This document shows positions 61,001-64,000 of a DNA stretch of 64,000 bases, in pieces. Made by a program: the position numbers and the translations under genes. The notes beneath the pieces were generated by a model. The model was not told the origin of the DNA. It saw only the letters and a list, made by a program, of their open reading frames with translations, and did no database searches. The stretch is from Elusimicrobiota bacterium (GTDB lineage: Bacteria > Elusimicrobiota > Elusimicrobia > UBA1565 > JACRDR01), in the NCBI GenBank assembly GCA_016194745.1, contig JACQBA010000016.1:186001-250000 (forward strand). The letters are read 5' to 3'. The stretch's first letter is position 1, and every line of letters starts with the position of its first letter.

Positions 61001-64000
61001 ACCTCTTCGGCAACGTGGCGACGGGGGACGCGATCAACGGCCAGTACTACACGGGCGTCGTCAAGTTCGCGACGACGGGCTCGAGCGGCAACATCACCCT
61101 GAGCGACCTCGCGGCGGGCACGACCTACCACGTGTTCGCCCCCGCGGAGCGCGGCATGTTCGCCGGCCTCCAGCTGACGGACAAGGTGCAGGAGTCGCTG
61201 CAGCTGAGCGTCACCGACTTCCACCGCGCGACCGTCTACGGCAACACGTCGGACGCGTCTCGGCCGGGACTGCCCGCGGACCCGACGCGCCGGTCGGACC
61301 AGGCCATCAACCTCGCCGGCGTCGTCATCACCCCCTTCGACATGGCGCCCGAGGCCTCTCCTCCGCCGAACGGTCCCATCCCGACGGAGAAGGCCAATGC
61401 GGGCGTCACGAAGAAGGTGCTCAATCAGGGCGACGGCGAATCGCCGGGCTCGCCCTTCCCGATCCCGATGCTGCGCATGACGATGTCCGTCATCCCGCAG
61501 ACGGTGCCGCCGTACAACGCGGAAATCTCCCAACTCAAGGTCGGCGTCAACCCGACCGGCAACTTCAATCCCGCGCACGTGACCGAGCTCGCGCTCTATT
61601 ACGACAACAACAACACCGGCATCTTCGACCCGAGCTACACCAAGATCGCGACCGGCACCTACGACGCCGTGGACAACGCGTGGTGGTTCGGCAGCGCCTC
61701 GCACGGCGGAACGCCGCTCGAGCAGGGCGCCTTCCCGGCGCTCGTGACGCTGCCCAGCTCGCCGGCGTCCAAGAACTACTTCATCACGGTCAAGATCGCG
61801 ACCTCCGGCTTCGGCATCAACGAGCTGCCGGCGACCTTCGGCCTGCAGATGCTGAGCCCGTCCTTCGTGATCCTCTCGGGCGGCAGCCAGGTCGGCGTCG
61901 CCATCAACAACTTCGGCATCTTCACGACGACCACCTCGGTGCTGCAGACGCCCGCCGACATCTACGTGCAGGGTCTGGACATCAACGCCTGGTGGCAGCC
62001 GCCGTCGCTCGCGCTCGGCCAATACACCTACGTCAACCAGGGCGTGCCGAACGCGGGCGTCGCGGGCTTCAAGGCGTGGACGCCTCTCTACTCGGGCGTG
62101 CTCCAGTCCGTGACCGTCACGGACGCCGGCACGGGCACGCCGTCGAGCGACATCGGGGTCGTCAAGCTCTGGCTCGACGCCTCGGCGGGGGGCAACCCCG
62201 ACGCCGGCGACGGCATCTTCGAGCCCGGCTTGGACATCCAGGTCGCCTCGGCGACGTTCCCGATCGGCCAGAACAGTACGACCCTCGTCATTAAGAATCC
62301 GACCGGCATCAACGGCACCGTGGCCACGTCGACGCATACCTACTTCGTCAGCTACGACTACAACTTCACGGCGACGCCGTCCCTCTCGCACAACGCGCAG
62401 ATCGTCGGGCCCGGCAGCGGCATCGCGGCCCTGGTCGGCAACGGCACGATCAAGCCGTTCACGCCGATTCAAAGCGCCCAGGCGACCGTGATCGCGACGA
62501 GCAACCAGATGCAGGTCGCCGGCTGGAACACGCCCGGCGTCGGCAACGTCCAGTCCGTGCCGTCGCAGATCGTCCAAAACGGCGTGAACCAGCCCGTGGC
62601 GAAGATGGTCCTGCAGACGACGAGCGGTTCCGTTCCGTGGACCGGACTCAAGATCGACCGCTGGATGACGTCCGCCCTGAACTCGAACACGACCAGCTTC
62701 AACACGGGATTCGAGCTGGTGAACAAGGCGACGGACGTCGTGAACATCCGCGTCTGGCTCGACTCCGACAACAACGGTCTGCTCAGCACGTCGAGCGACG
62801 TCGTGATCAGCCCGCTCGCCACCCAGCTGCATACCTTCCCGATCGCGACGCTGGGCGCGGCGCTCACGGCCGGCGTCTCATCGACGACGCCCGTCAATAT
62901 CATCGTCAACTCGGCGCAGAGCCTCTACCACGCGGACAACCCGTTCACGAACGACCAAGTCGAGAAGCTGATCCTCGGCGACGACCAAACCGACGAGACC
63001 AAAAAAGAGGTGATCATCTGCTCGGGCGGCGTGGATTTCAACACGAACACCTTCTTCAACTGCCTGCGCGGCCAGGAATTCTCGACCGTAGCGGCCTGGT
63101 CGACCGGGACCGTCCTCTCGGGCTCGGCGCGCATTCCGATCAACGGCACGCTGGGGCTCAACAGCCAGGTCGTTTCGACGAGCGCGATCAACGTGTTCGT
63201 GACGTACGATTTGGCGCCCTTCGCGACCGTGTCGCCCAAAGCGAATCTCGGACTCATCATTCCGAACACGACCTATCTCCAGGTGACGGCGCCGAAGACC
63301 GTGTCCAACCTCAACGTCGGCATCCCGACGACCGGGTTGACCGTGTCGCTCGTGCCGAGCCTGTCGCACTATCCGGACCTGGTGAGGGTGGTCTCGACCA
63401 ACACGGTCGACACCTCGATCGGCGCGGCCGTCCAGCAGAACAGCACCGCGGCCGTTGCGGCCTTCACGCTCAACACCCAGATCTCAGACGCCCTGTGGCG
63501 GTTCCTGGTCATCCAGGCGACCGGCTCGGCGACCCTCGGCGGCGCCGTGGCGCCCGACGTCGACAGCGTCGGCGTCTGGTACGACGCCAACGGGGACGCG
63601 ATCTTGGAGCCTTGCACCGGCGGCCCGCCGACCTGCGACTCGTTGGTCGGCTCGGGAACGTTCGGCAACATCTCTCAGCCCTTGATCGCGAAGCTCACGC
63701 TGTTCAGCCCGATCCGCATCGTGCCGTCGGCCATCGCGCCGCAGGCGCAGCGCTACTTCATCTCGTATCACATCACGCAGAACGCGCTGCCGACCGACCC
63801 GAACACCTTCGAGCCGCGGACCTTGGGCGTCCAGCTCCTATCGGGCCTGACGAACGGCTCTTTCCCGACCGCGAGCCCGACGCTCGATTCCGCGCCGCAA
63901 AACGCCTTCGCCTTGCCGGTGACGTATGACCCGATCTCGCCCTTGCCGTTCACTTCGAAGACGCGGGCGATCATCGCCTCGCCGCAGACCATGTTCGTCA
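31030..64000 (+). CDS. Giant exported repeat protein (at least 10,990 residues, runs off the window)
   Basis: The frame opens with ATG at 31030, immediately after the HEAT stop, and no stop codon occurs in it to the last base. Signal peptide 1-33 (hydrophobic ALLLAAGLLAPA, cleavage after ALA), so it is exported. Zones: (a) residues ~34-430, a unique region with two related modules each ending in a KWLG-x3-YII motif; (b) ~435-7,850, about 57 Ig-like repeats of ~125 residues with the pattern D-x2-xPT-xVTxP ... ITGTAxD ... YWNG ... WxY ... RAxDxAGN; (c) ~7,850-9,250, about a dozen repeats with VxxPGETxAxG and VDxFxN; (d) ~9,250-10,150, mixed invasin-like segments; (e) ~10,150 onward, modules with EF-hand-like calcium loops. 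Rich in Ser, Thr, Gly and Ala; no catalytic domain seen. Likely a giant adhesin or surface protein, C-terminal anchor unseen. Confidence 0.93.
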   Translation, partial: MTDARGMMQGLVGRGAALLLAAGLLAPARGALAQTTRGDEYQASQLAQLCVRPNSAGCTNRPGIIAMRFKVPQDAMNGAATTDTIDKVGALILQNANGTDFIIGLLDDNAGVPVGAPWLSSFTYTSSGGAGYKWVSGNLGVPQAINVNDVLYVAIATPSVDSSAQGTVLHKLTTTNPVEFIYDQGLGTQPLNTISDSQGAVYTYDTTGTGNPSWNQKSGYQTVFMVHFQNSNKWLGAPYIISEGVGTPALVNSGATTRMPNFLLPYAISNGAVPYQTLWAGMAFKPNPTIRVASINAVLGLNGAPPAAASLMYQIYNCGATSACTTQVFIESGTFTTGGLATGLTDVNVTTGSYKTISKVLSYPRAFDSSTWYQILFNCPSCGLGVSYRLMRFDVGQSTMTTTEVPNTKWLGSNAQYIIFGSSITTSDAAVNFTLDVTSPTAGMLGPVNGDASTIYGVGGLSFLTGTASDSNSNLLHTPGGVKLMIHDITGAAVTCAGQYWNGSGCQSAPIWISTEVFGAGAGGTWNYSTSSWITSDHQYNIMAVPLDSSGNTGYASVQSSTFTYELYTGGASQHPDSNITSPPASNSLSTRTTWYINDLSLISPLKGSIVTNTNLSSISAAYLFISSSVSQNSGTTWWWSGTQWLTTPQQLPISSPYSPFSISLGASFLSINNNSLYDGATYYFHTYAYDDATICSPSCPNGNAQVSQSTAVVIADFTAPVAASTYTVSRVKTLPSIVGTAVDGTNTHTNTRTSGVRLVQLQVQRTSGNFGDSKYYDDGSNSNSSQCPTAAGVPANAGWGTSPCWINVYSTNVPTALAFRQTMMAGTTNWVFTPASGASLFNTDTTYTLKFFSVDVASNSTTDSGYSVIYDTTPPVAVVTSPTNAIYISSRNISAISGTSSTDIGSSGVTITIKDNSNNTYWDNATGFGGCTATRGWSASVCNNTTGSAPNWTFTIGQSTFTNGHSYTVVPTATDSAGNVEVDNPAGNTFTIDNSTPSSGFTTPTNNSVQGAAIAAIGGTVQEIGNGQVSGVDLYIQRQTDGFYFIPQNSTCINSPSTVNCWSGTKTWFPVTYSSPSWTYSMASTVPAAALQTSFVYLLKTRVTDNAGNVEDETLKSDLSITMDFSVPSSSVTFPAVTTVANTAPAMTGSATDNQKLQQVDIMIQANTTNASCSSPPCYWNGSFWGTTPTWMLVSSGTWLGASFIWVYPGPAPVPTWFSGSFNVKSRATDATVGGNLVETPLTAGTTFQYDTTAPTSAIDNPDDGAYYNNTHNTITTAQGTSADNSGGSGVAATLVTLSSGPFFTTCWTGAGWSTCPQWQGTNGTPIAWTYALPTTQFVNGQRYRIQSQATDAASNSEGTSGQTNTFTYDVERPTGTILVPSQGQSVVTLSTISGTGFDAWLSTAPGSFRSVAEFNLFDSNAAGGSQYWGPGGWGATLTWFRASWQGGNISSTSSWAWSFNSSTIPWTNGHNYQIVSRILDGAQNYQSVYSTVTFLINTSAPQSMITTPVDYQSDSIFVDKVSEIRGTASVAGGPSITTVEVAIQNKQNLSADQRQFWTGAGWGPAGGVAQWTTVCTSPPSNCNYWSYALPNSSEFTNGTPTDTPYRAMSRATTSGSVTETAGSGIAFDVHPGGRNGTSGATSMLVPAPNGSGPSQGAFLNVLNPIFARSWWGTSISVDAGYPKISIYNATDQTYWTGGGWSVAGAAPTLISMTQGLCGDDPVNSAYKVCYSTYSTAVSWINNKVYEIQTQVSYAGATAVETQHGGTFITFDQTIPTLSITYPVTNSYYNSLSAITGTAADNLAGVQQTFVVISTAPMYSKCWDGGGSAWVDCVKLNAVSGSQTNWSYSTLPPLTDGLTYRLQAYTTDYAGNASATATSSITYVTSGPNSQITVPPQNGVVGSLSTIQGTSVAGYMSVFVTSVSLQGSGVGACPSGCWTGSAWGGACPTYRAGTAGSPWTYNASGVSFTNGCVYAATSIAVDPLGNIGPASTVISFTYDNAAPTAYTVAPANGQAYNTMPTISGTAIDGSRLDPAVGTVQIRIRSNNGATAGFDYNPLTSLFDATPPTWLSVTYSSGSVSTGPWIVASSTVPFADSASYSILARAIDAGGNVEAADVSTNTWQYDITAPASVVQSPASNPGFYNGTGPSISGTSNDPNSGSTVSDVRVFVQDLSQGANVFWNGLAWQTGSVPLPVDAGFAPWTYTASNPSYINGNEYRIYSRATDRATNQEGGGAGNAGVLFYYTTQVPTTTVTYPIDGQYVSQLGVVQGTAVAFSTAAVSRVEVRVSTNMASSPLYYFTGSSWTTSTETWLTATLSANATAWWYPSSPWETSTPFRAESRIVDKAGNRGVAYSTSNFTADFTAPAATVTWPVGGQTYSTNISSVQAIASDAISLSGVSFSYYLTALCSGDGPGYWNTATHQFNSGSPIYYPAALGAGKWTATGSSTPTWVTSGTGCIFQVFARSADGAANVNNATDNPSAQVSFTLQTPVPASALTNPAASGGHFRLSAPNAIGNFTGTVINATTEQIRITNGGCANDAVGSGSCTDQYWTGSIWVATNTALTWSPNADGFLGVTGLSNGVWNYVSAALDAGWQDQFNYKVEVKGFNSAIPEPSPFPNQSFVIDGTPPLASVTSPALSYIKQGVLIQLSATGSDALPGTLQPQTGQFILRQSSATQNSWNGSYWSSTAAVLQAGFTGTFDYTDTGINGNTAFVDGYAYTVQFQVQDKAELGTAIFGQSAVAPFRYDVTAPTATITSPAPGVAYVNTLPVLSGLKNDPNPRPSDVESSASGIASVAVYLQSWANGAYFNGTGFLSASAFPLAATVHSSSWSYTFTTQPLDGKYTVYVVATDAAGNQQTYNQVDVTSMTFRVDKTSPTVTITSPVQSQGYTPTTIAAAGVTGNAADPVQGNVAAGLLSSGIDALIWYLSGNTSFYWDGSSAWSATVTTHSATGGGWTVLTAPDATKWAVPGDQTFYVAARAHDASTLPNGGVSIATGNLSAFTTVSFFIDGTAPTSTTTWPTNGLFVNSVSSITGTAADNLSGAASVSIRITTNPTTGPDWDGSAWTFTGVPLFRTTTLTGSNWEYPGATGETLAGAFADHSVYYVYSKAADAAGNPQSGTTAIGFIYDTTKPNVTILFPASPPAVPPYSNNTESVRQSTYTAGNVTDQGPNAAGVAQVWVAYSQGSSKDVWWSSTTNNFSVNQANIHWSTQVYVAGTNWNYAQSTLGGAFADGNVYNVYVKAYDRVDNSTNAVTGPLDAGVKTFQFKYDVSRPTAAVTAPSNGSIGNVSSLAGTAHDNGSGFSGIYQVYVAVEHISGGAAQIGWWNWTTGAFDNTLPATPADPTIALPGDAWGQAYNSATQNQQDISWSIGVPATMLEEGGRYRLVPSAFDQASNRQTTPAAAGAGSTFVYQVLQPTTTITGPVNNNYVTSFSSITGNWSDPIGISTIQAAVQDNLTGDFWNGASFGSFASGTSWMGATVFPSSWAFLNGNLGAFVAGLTQPRSFTLYVRSVNLGGVESRPNTLPSTGGSTMKIDFFPPVSGANAPSAAAVAGGITPISGTADDQSTTGTPGAGMSQVKLKLFRYGLSGTTEYWNLTTWVAGEQMPNIGTTLVGGPQSVNTFTSNPAPLPESTFEDGYYYKVSAQATDSLTTVQTAMSTLTFLVDKTTPTVAFVTPNAAALYISTSNFTFSSGTFSNPAGAGGLASSIVQIEVEIQDVSNAASTPHTIAGCPGACQSWWNAQTQSWQSTEVSTKAYIFSSSWSLTSTQLPADWTRGDSAPDGRQYYIRVRAVDAAGNSGLFPNINTAERLVIFDGTPPAASVQTPAHNTTASSLGTITGAATDPVGATASSSAVSAVYLSIQSDPTNSLNPNFYYNAAMNSWGGSVVWNPTTWDGNNWTFTSGSINATLQNDGNAHYILISTATDRAGNIQTPLPTSGQGGYSRVLYQPPPASINVTLPAVGGYYNQLLSFQGTANPNTSYVRLRLKREDTGDCWGGGATGFGWVACGVVNSTNTRTTYPSAGTWSYPIAGENLPTWVNNTTFTLNASGFNSENIETAIAPITFRIDQSSPITAVTFPTAGAHIGVPPILGGTVTDPSINGVSSGVLDPAGVSIILQRTVDNLFWNQTLSTWSASLPFGSSSATYYPAGSSWTFVSNVSTLTWQNGSTYLLTMQGRDNALGAATGNTETAPAAITFIYDTTPPVAVSTQPAGGALSRQGQVAVIAGTASDAAPGTLSQVQVRVRSEQPLLYADPANGLPFSLPGASAESAWFAAATSGVNWSTASVASLTQGTTYSYMVRSRDVAGNYSTPYSTFTFVYDSSRPVTAVTVPANASVLSAVAQIKGTLVDYPTANPGTIAETSLRVRRLDTGEYWTGAGWTSSLLTMGVAQGVEVWPSSWTLNSSFMLTTGNGGLVSGTSYYVTAASTDNAIPINLEGFNNVYSSTFTYDDTAPTSFVGSPAPGSVLNTLGSVSGGSFDAVMGSTVAVSIEDTSIGAPNCYAPGSNNFTAACPNWFAASGSTNSWSRAFGVQPWTNDHNYVVRSSATDLAGTAQVAQSSAAFTVHTAAPSIGLMTSGTIKASVTAIAGTASASPSQVTSVRVALSSGIGGVGSWWDGVSAFTSPTPVYTTTTTFTGGSPDNWTWNRPTLSNGTLYTVAGSLNDTAGNSNTVNPLGTFTYDDQAPTAGVSVPAHLSFYNALATISGTSTDNIGVSTVSLSVQDLGTAGPNNCFAIGSGFTGACPGWFPAQGSVNSWTFTGLPFANGHQYVVASQGTDQATNVQSTFAAGTSSNTFTFTSAQPSAAITVPVIDLTPQNNLPQFSGTAAPGAAPLAMVQVRIFDTNLTQYWDNLGTYNIASPGTPAFDGATSENAWYASSATVLDWTQWHATFTFVNQHTYRVEARARDTAGNLGLTYSTRTFLIDSDAPLSYTTGPVNGTFVNSLTSIAGTATDGAINYSGVVSVSVAVKNLATGKWWDGAVAFNNGSFSPFLTTLIAGPGPTYPWSYGSLTGAALTSGTSYYITTFAADQATNQELPYSIRGSTFNFDNAAPTAGITFPNLGSVNNLSTLRGTATDDYAGVVDVQVALHDETQPSNQGWWNGANAFNQPSIQWFSASTGAVSQLNSTWTYTAGGGLASAVQSGKNYLLVTRGVDYASNQQTSFTVGVSSKIFMFDNQKPLSLVELPLSATSYSSLGSISGTAADPAGSPGASGIMGVTLKIIDLGANNVLGGGDDMYWDGGGFVAYQATVTATGTNAWNYLTLPPWQTNHTYAVVSISTDNAFNAQNPPSTSTFVLDTTPPTSTVLTPAEGQGYGGSTPLDTILGQATDQAAGSNILSLVVSIKRESTGLYLNAVPPGGTFTSPSEVFFSTWIPSNAPNWSFTSPSWVSGSSYTIHSIATDGALPTANAESPGSFRRFSIDIAAPTSVSTSPTNGSAFQTLTSIAGTATDDLSGTGKMEICVKSFGVDQVEQTAGCAVGANDQVWKEGVGFQNVQATWTTVTVYSTGPANSPWSYGGVTWPPTGVFRLLTRGTDQGGNVESPGTGYVFSIDNNPPNTGLTTPVNGGVYRTLSNLGGTASDHSQPDGTKSPADAGFLPTGTMFVAISSGPNYTNWWNGSIWIAQSAPFWNQATPFIGDSSGTWTYSALPPFVSGVSYVVRSSATDSANNTSTYTAVGISSNVFTFDTAPPISFVGVPIGSRFYNSLPTLSGGSADDLSVSTIAISVQNASIASPNCYDRSLNTFTAACPSWFAPGGSPSAWTYTFAAQPWTNNQVYVVKSSATDLATNVQVQLSSAGFTFHTDVPTATLTTPSYINASVLSLTGTATASPANIDSVKIAISSGIGGNGSWYDPGATAFNSSVPVWFGTSTYVFGSPDSWTRLLPSLTNSAFYVVASSVTDTAGNVRGYTPWASTTFGTFTFDSQEPVAGISVPQHNSFFSSLSAITGTSSDNVGMSTVAVSVQDFGTSGPNNCYAPATGFTVACPNWIPPQNTGGGTWSLGGITFLNQHTYMILARGTDLASNVQSSFGIAVSSSLFTFDTDTPAVLVTVPSVSRSTSVAMQMGTGFTPSPGVLAKVEVRVHGGTPDQYWNPPPPGGTGTGSFDLPLVSRESAWFTAASTHTPTWTGWYVSSAALTAQMTSGQTYTFEARSRNAAGTYSTTYSTKTTIFDNLPPVTQLTFPVWSNGSVVIVSSLNVVSGSMQDHTNAVGVLDVSTGPVLKVWVQLKRLSDGQFWNTGVWVGAYTLQSENNQVEVYQSSWAIKTGLPAGANLTSGASYYVTSSGFDDAVPAGNQEAFYSVRGSTFIFDDTPPTTAISTPADASFYKTLASFGGSSSDNVLGSTVALSVRDSSIVSPNCYDPAANTFTATCPNWFGAQGSTNSWTYSFGSQPWTHNHTYVVLSSATDMATNVQAAVSQSSFTFDVQGATAALTTPAFINASVTDVTGTAFDSPAVVSSVRIALSNGGGAPGTWLSGGLFNGASQVYTATASYTPGNPDAWTWSIPVTLVDSQAYAVWAQSTDRAGNVRAQSLGSFTFDDQAPTAWVSVPAHNGFYGALATISGTSQDTVAVSTLSVSVQDLSIPGPTNCYSPASGFAVACPGWFPAQGAPANWTFTGIPFVNTHRYIVAAQGTDSAGNVQSTFGQSVSSNTFTFDTGVPTVGVTKPNTSGSARDRILLSPGEIHGTASAPGAGVIGKVEVRVQRLTPPVQYWDAAGPGFSGTLTAEQAWVTAASTYTPTWSQWTVSSPTLLGSFVDGQQFSLQTRARNLAGSYSTTYSTAVFVWDQTPPVTNVLSPVQSSSMSILSVVSGTAYDSTAFNPGTVSNVKVQLRRASDGNYWNGSGWVGTQSFIDTAGGAVNVHVAASSWSWTSNLPSNLQLTSGGSYSLLAFGVDDANDGGNLQTSASTVTFISDQEAPLSHITQPSNGAVLPALTQIRGTAMDSLSGIGGAAKISVAIGEVSPTGGCWNGTVAGGTFTLTGCPIFYSITSSDLGGAFTPALPGSTQTWTMNAAGAMFRTQTTYRVWVKAQDDASPTGNVQSGAQISSVTFTFNTTVPGAAITSPVSLPAASGNLNSSPFLVAGTASDSFGVVATSVAFQEADTGGYYGVISSTFDVPSTSTAIWHNAPLSGSAPNFTFSVTGNPPVPAIAASTGRNYNVYVKAINTAGLESTPTSISIKYDTTLPTSGVGFPSTGTYLNSISSVTGTASDAGAAASGVAGLQIQLQRVSVVGVPDGTCWSGAAWGVSCAAATSWLNPVSVAAGAWTQTTQLPPLNNQNTGLQDGGIYVVGSRAFDVATNTQTVTLSNSFTVDITTPAGQIDFPVNAQYYNSIPAVSGTAGDPSPGRMTLPQVRLVDIPLNQCYQGGTGWIPCGVAGNVWNMATSSSPAGPWSYDTSAVVWPSRDQQLRADVRFQDLAGNYRLATSTFGFAVAAPTSIVTYPTPNGQYFSSMTAIIGTANDAIAPITQVSVQMWYVTGNTSYYWSPVPGAHWVANTPGFFPITASGGTQGAPYQWTFTNGDFTNPGNAAFAWRNNTHDAADGHLFNILTQAVDSAGNVQTSMSTATFLFDNVSPTSVMTLPVSSGAYNTVSKLVGTAADDASGKQAVVISVLDQDTTKYFDGATGFNSATMVTLPTSLFPSTWSYQSGSLGLTNGHHYLVTSTATDNIGNVQNLVGLSTFLYDTTSPSSNVQDPVNGATGESETQLVSGVATDPGYSGGITGTGAGVYPSASPTWQQGKIEIAVFMDTAPTLAGPGPLPTSAADSSGYWWDGSTWTTTATPPIWVAATYRVDGLGGWDYAGLQCPNPNPPPPNPLHRECWQNGKQYLTWARATDNAGNTQTSFSNGPLFFIAAPAKSYRITPSVNPQTAGGSINILVESVDGLGGTGNLSPSYNGTANFYMDSFPPSNGPELMGSGLPGAYPFTTGSGADNGSHTFSVTLRKAGTRTILIRDASNPAIFGSVTVTINPAAASQIQVVADYAGGGGAVTLAPGSASGTSGSPGSYQDGQAVPFLLQVVDQYWNLVASSVTMVNLQSADLYDGYLNATTHYAFTGSQAFSHTFVTAGNQSLAQTGAGAPYNTSLTVPVVPRSADRILVVMPGETIAQGKSSGVGSNGKNGTPSALQAGLAFTATAYGVDAFYNVNPAASFNITMSLVSDQNANTPVTQPLSSGATAFVLTGVTASTAVYVQAQNGTLTGATNYITPNPATLWWAAPEKLQLIVEGQFARPGVAPYTADPTLGGRGGGAADLFAGTTSYLTVNLVDHYYNVVRGTTPYLTPTTLPVSSYTPRVQMNFPGDPNIQLRNLAPSPYQIDLVAGTTVFSAIPVTRNLTPGTSVQIVDTGSSGTSYSTDTVTGIVVRAGSPVMMQVIVPPEQAAEGSPTGKSGSPGPLVAGSPYSVTVRAVDQFWNRTTDGRNVGLTTNDAFATIPSPNPNTLSAGEATFAGLIPSIATGNLTVTAFDATTVLPSQTDSNIVVNPGAASRMVFVYPGQTQANGKTSQPTPGVSGLVVSTQTAGSTFNVGLYVTDSRYNWVTSAAPTVTIASDDPFASNPFSPGSNVFSITGGSATITIPNTTSATTMNGQRSAATRILTASAGGLSTSTGTYLLAANNATNLRTLVPSQIAVSGSTSTGRSGPAYSSPAGSPFTVQVDLTDSFWNLTPGSSQYVTLFTDDPFATVDMSSAAANPSAYFLVTLKRAGVTAIWAKMTNAIPPWGPVVALDSATPVNVGAGTAQRLLVTLPGESFDQGNPTFKKGTPQTATAGQAYPIVVGVIDGYGNLVPSYADTVEVQTPNDPYAPAIAPAAINTTVGYTGTINVIPHTASSQTFLSAIDFIGSGLSADPQSSTFTVQPGLPLGLQIVLPGQVAVPGSGSYPNGGIANAVSTPTAGAAFSVTVNLVDQFMNVVTNQGALPNIYVNSNDAYAVNSATSPLSNGSLTLPMTLVTKGTGRTMSVYPRDTGADQVCTGNVPTNVCLATSPAARSLPFKVYASTAVGLQVLLPGETLAQGKCTVSPGSICRTLAGSEGPAGKDGYATPFTIANPLTNMVVDVNLVDAYFNKVGPASALDSNPPAVMPTVKLSLSLDPLATTPAPQTLSLGNFPFTISPLTALSSYTVVAATAPGSATYFPLGVSAPLWVNPGPADHLKFDNVPAVASAGVPFNVGMTAYDQYNNVLSTGLNAYTGTVNFTAESFPAPQSANFVPTPVTFSSTTDQGVKAIVTQVTLSKAGSRWIRATDNIAGITSDQPFITVNPGIFNSVIVSPTQYTEVPAGQISAPGFITFTGQVTDAFNNPITSGQTLIISTAMISGTTGYLAVNQGGWINVGGSTVVVTDASGRIGVSTQIAYFPSTTAGDSARVWVSTYQAPVNLVFGGQYIDFSGNGIKDISGSLVTVGGVASQLVWISSTSRATVGVTVPSGSGGTYSLQRLDDFNNVTRQGNTIVTLQVVETAAHTTNGFTLGTFGPNGDYGFRDASNGAFLSGFTIGNGFTGGETTFRYHDKMSSYSGVDPAGNTAEGSRPGTWTLQALVSGVLKASAQVRMDPYLASQLNFNNPIRTIVAGKVSDTLGNPQPFRPELQDLFANPVVATQTVTIVISTASRQPSSALEYFGFSASTNSTLGSRGVVPSLVTTTGTIAIPLNAYQATFYYMDSTASTNYSGSPRPTIQISALGLAPVNQQVNVLADVIDQIVVTTRPAAALLAGTTSSAFVLETQDIYGSPSPLLSGQDSGDGNTYFGLKSNSTGGVQFSTQTAGNGGFKLQPSTATLPIGRSSATFYMIDTLLSAPTHQITISTLAVSSSWLSGKAFYSVIAGPPAGIQWATPSRRLVAGTTVQFEPNYTAGTTTNTFVAAQLVDVFGNVTTSGTTISVLYYSDKGTTWMAGSPPPVINNPLNPSGWTPIGPTVSFTANIAGGLGISAAPVQFFDTIAGTTTITAQATTLGGSTLYSPISQSHVITPSTASYFTVHHAFTLASPLRVTVPGVLSRPGDINGVTTQWGINARDLFGNVATGDAINGQYYTGVVKFATTGSSGNITLSDLAAGTTYHVFAPAERGMFAGLQLTDKVQESLQLSVTDFHRATVYGNTSDASRPGLPADPTRRSDQAINLAGVVITPFDMAPEASPPPNGPIPTEKANAGVTKKVLNQGDGESPGSPFPIPMLRMTMSVIPQTVPPYNAEISQLKVGVNPTGNFNPAHVTELALYYDNNNTGIFDPSYTKIATGTYDAVDNAWWFGSASHGGTPLEQGAFPALVTLPSSPASKNYFITVKIATSGFGINELPATFGLQMLSPSFVILSGGSQVGVAINNFGIFTTTTSVLQTPADIYVQGLDINAWWQPPSLALGQYTYVNQGVPNAGVAGFKAWTPLYSGVLQSVTVTDAGTGTPSSDIGVVKLWLDASAGGNPDAGDGIFEPGLDIQVASATFPIGQNSTTLVIKNPTGINGTVATSTHTYFVSYDYNFTATPSLSHNAQIVGPGSGIAALVGNGTIKPFTPIQSAQATVIATSNQMQVAGWNTPGVGNVQSVPSQIVQNGVNQPVAKMVLQTTSGSVPWTGLKIDRWMTSALNSNTTSFNTGFELVNKATDVVNIRVWLDSDNNGLLSTSSDVVISPLATQLHTFPIATLGAALTAGVSSTTPVNIIVNSAQSLYHADNPFTNDQVEKLILGDDQTDETKKEVIICSGGVDFNTNTFFNCLRGQEFSTVAAWSTGTVLSGSARIPINGTLGLNSQVVSTSAINVFVTYDLAPFATVSPKANLGLIIPNTTYLQVTAPKTVSNLNVGIPTTGLTVSLVPSLSHYPDLVRVVSTNTVDTSIGAAVQQNSTAAVAAFTLNTQISDALWRFLVIQATGSATLGGAVAPDVDSVGVWYDANGDAILEPCTGGPPTCDSLVGSGTFGNISQPLIAKLTLFSPIRIVPSAIAPQAQRYFISYHITQNALPTDPNTFEPRTLGVQLLSGLTNGSFPTASPTLDSAPQNAFALPVTYDPISPLPFTSKTRAIIASPQTMFV
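32330..54570 (+). repeat. Class I protein repeat array (about 57 Ig-like repeats) within the giant gene
   Basis: Repeat junctions (xAPT/xPP-xxVTxP, then ITGTA) recur about every 380 bp, for example near 33640, 34010, 36350, 37040, 40070, 45800, 47290 and 52570. Each unit encodes beta-strand-rich sequence with a conserved tryptophan or tyrosine core and ends in RAxDxAGN followed by TFxxD. The unit resembles bacterial Ig-like (Big) domains. Copies are divergent at DNA level, so the array is old or selected against identity. Confidence 0.85.
48085..51770 (+). repeat. Two tandem copies of a five-repeat superunit (A-B-C-D-E)
   Basis: Distinct class I subtypes follow in the same order twice: A (SPNCY ... 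CPxWF), B (VxIALSxGxGG ... PDxWT), C (VSVQDxx ... NCY ... ACPxW), D (VEVRV ... QYW ... ESAWF-like), E (VQLxRxSDGxxWN). Copy 1 is about 48,085-49,945 and copy 2 about 49,945-51,770, so the period is near 1.85 kb. A further D-E-A-B-C-D run lies at about 43,630-45,800. Confidence 0.75.
54570..58800 (+). repeat. Class II protein repeat array (about 11-12 repeats) within the giant gene
   Basis: Each unit of ~120 residues begins with a strand such as RILVVMPGETIAQG, LQIVLPGQVAVPG, RLLVTLPGESFDQG or LQVLLPGETLAQG, followed by a GKxGxP-like turn, AGxxFxVxVxxVDxFxNxV, and a strand-rich half. Junctions lie near 54930, 55290, 55660, 56100, 56450, 56865, 57210, 57575, 57985, 58430 and 58765. Clearly different from class I. 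Confidence 0.8.
61603..63609 (+). other. Four EF-hand/dockerin-like calcium loops encoded in the giant gene
   Basis: DNNNTGIFDP (61603-61632), DASAGGNPDAGDGIFEP (62176-62226), DSDNNGLLSTSSD (62761-62799) and DANGDAILEP (63583-63612). Three of the four follow a conserved strand ending LWLD, VWLD or VWYD; the first follows ALYYD. The third fits the canonical 12-residue EF-hand loop (D-x-D-x-N-G-x5-D) closely. They suggest Ca2+-dependent folding of this zone. Confidence 0.6.
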
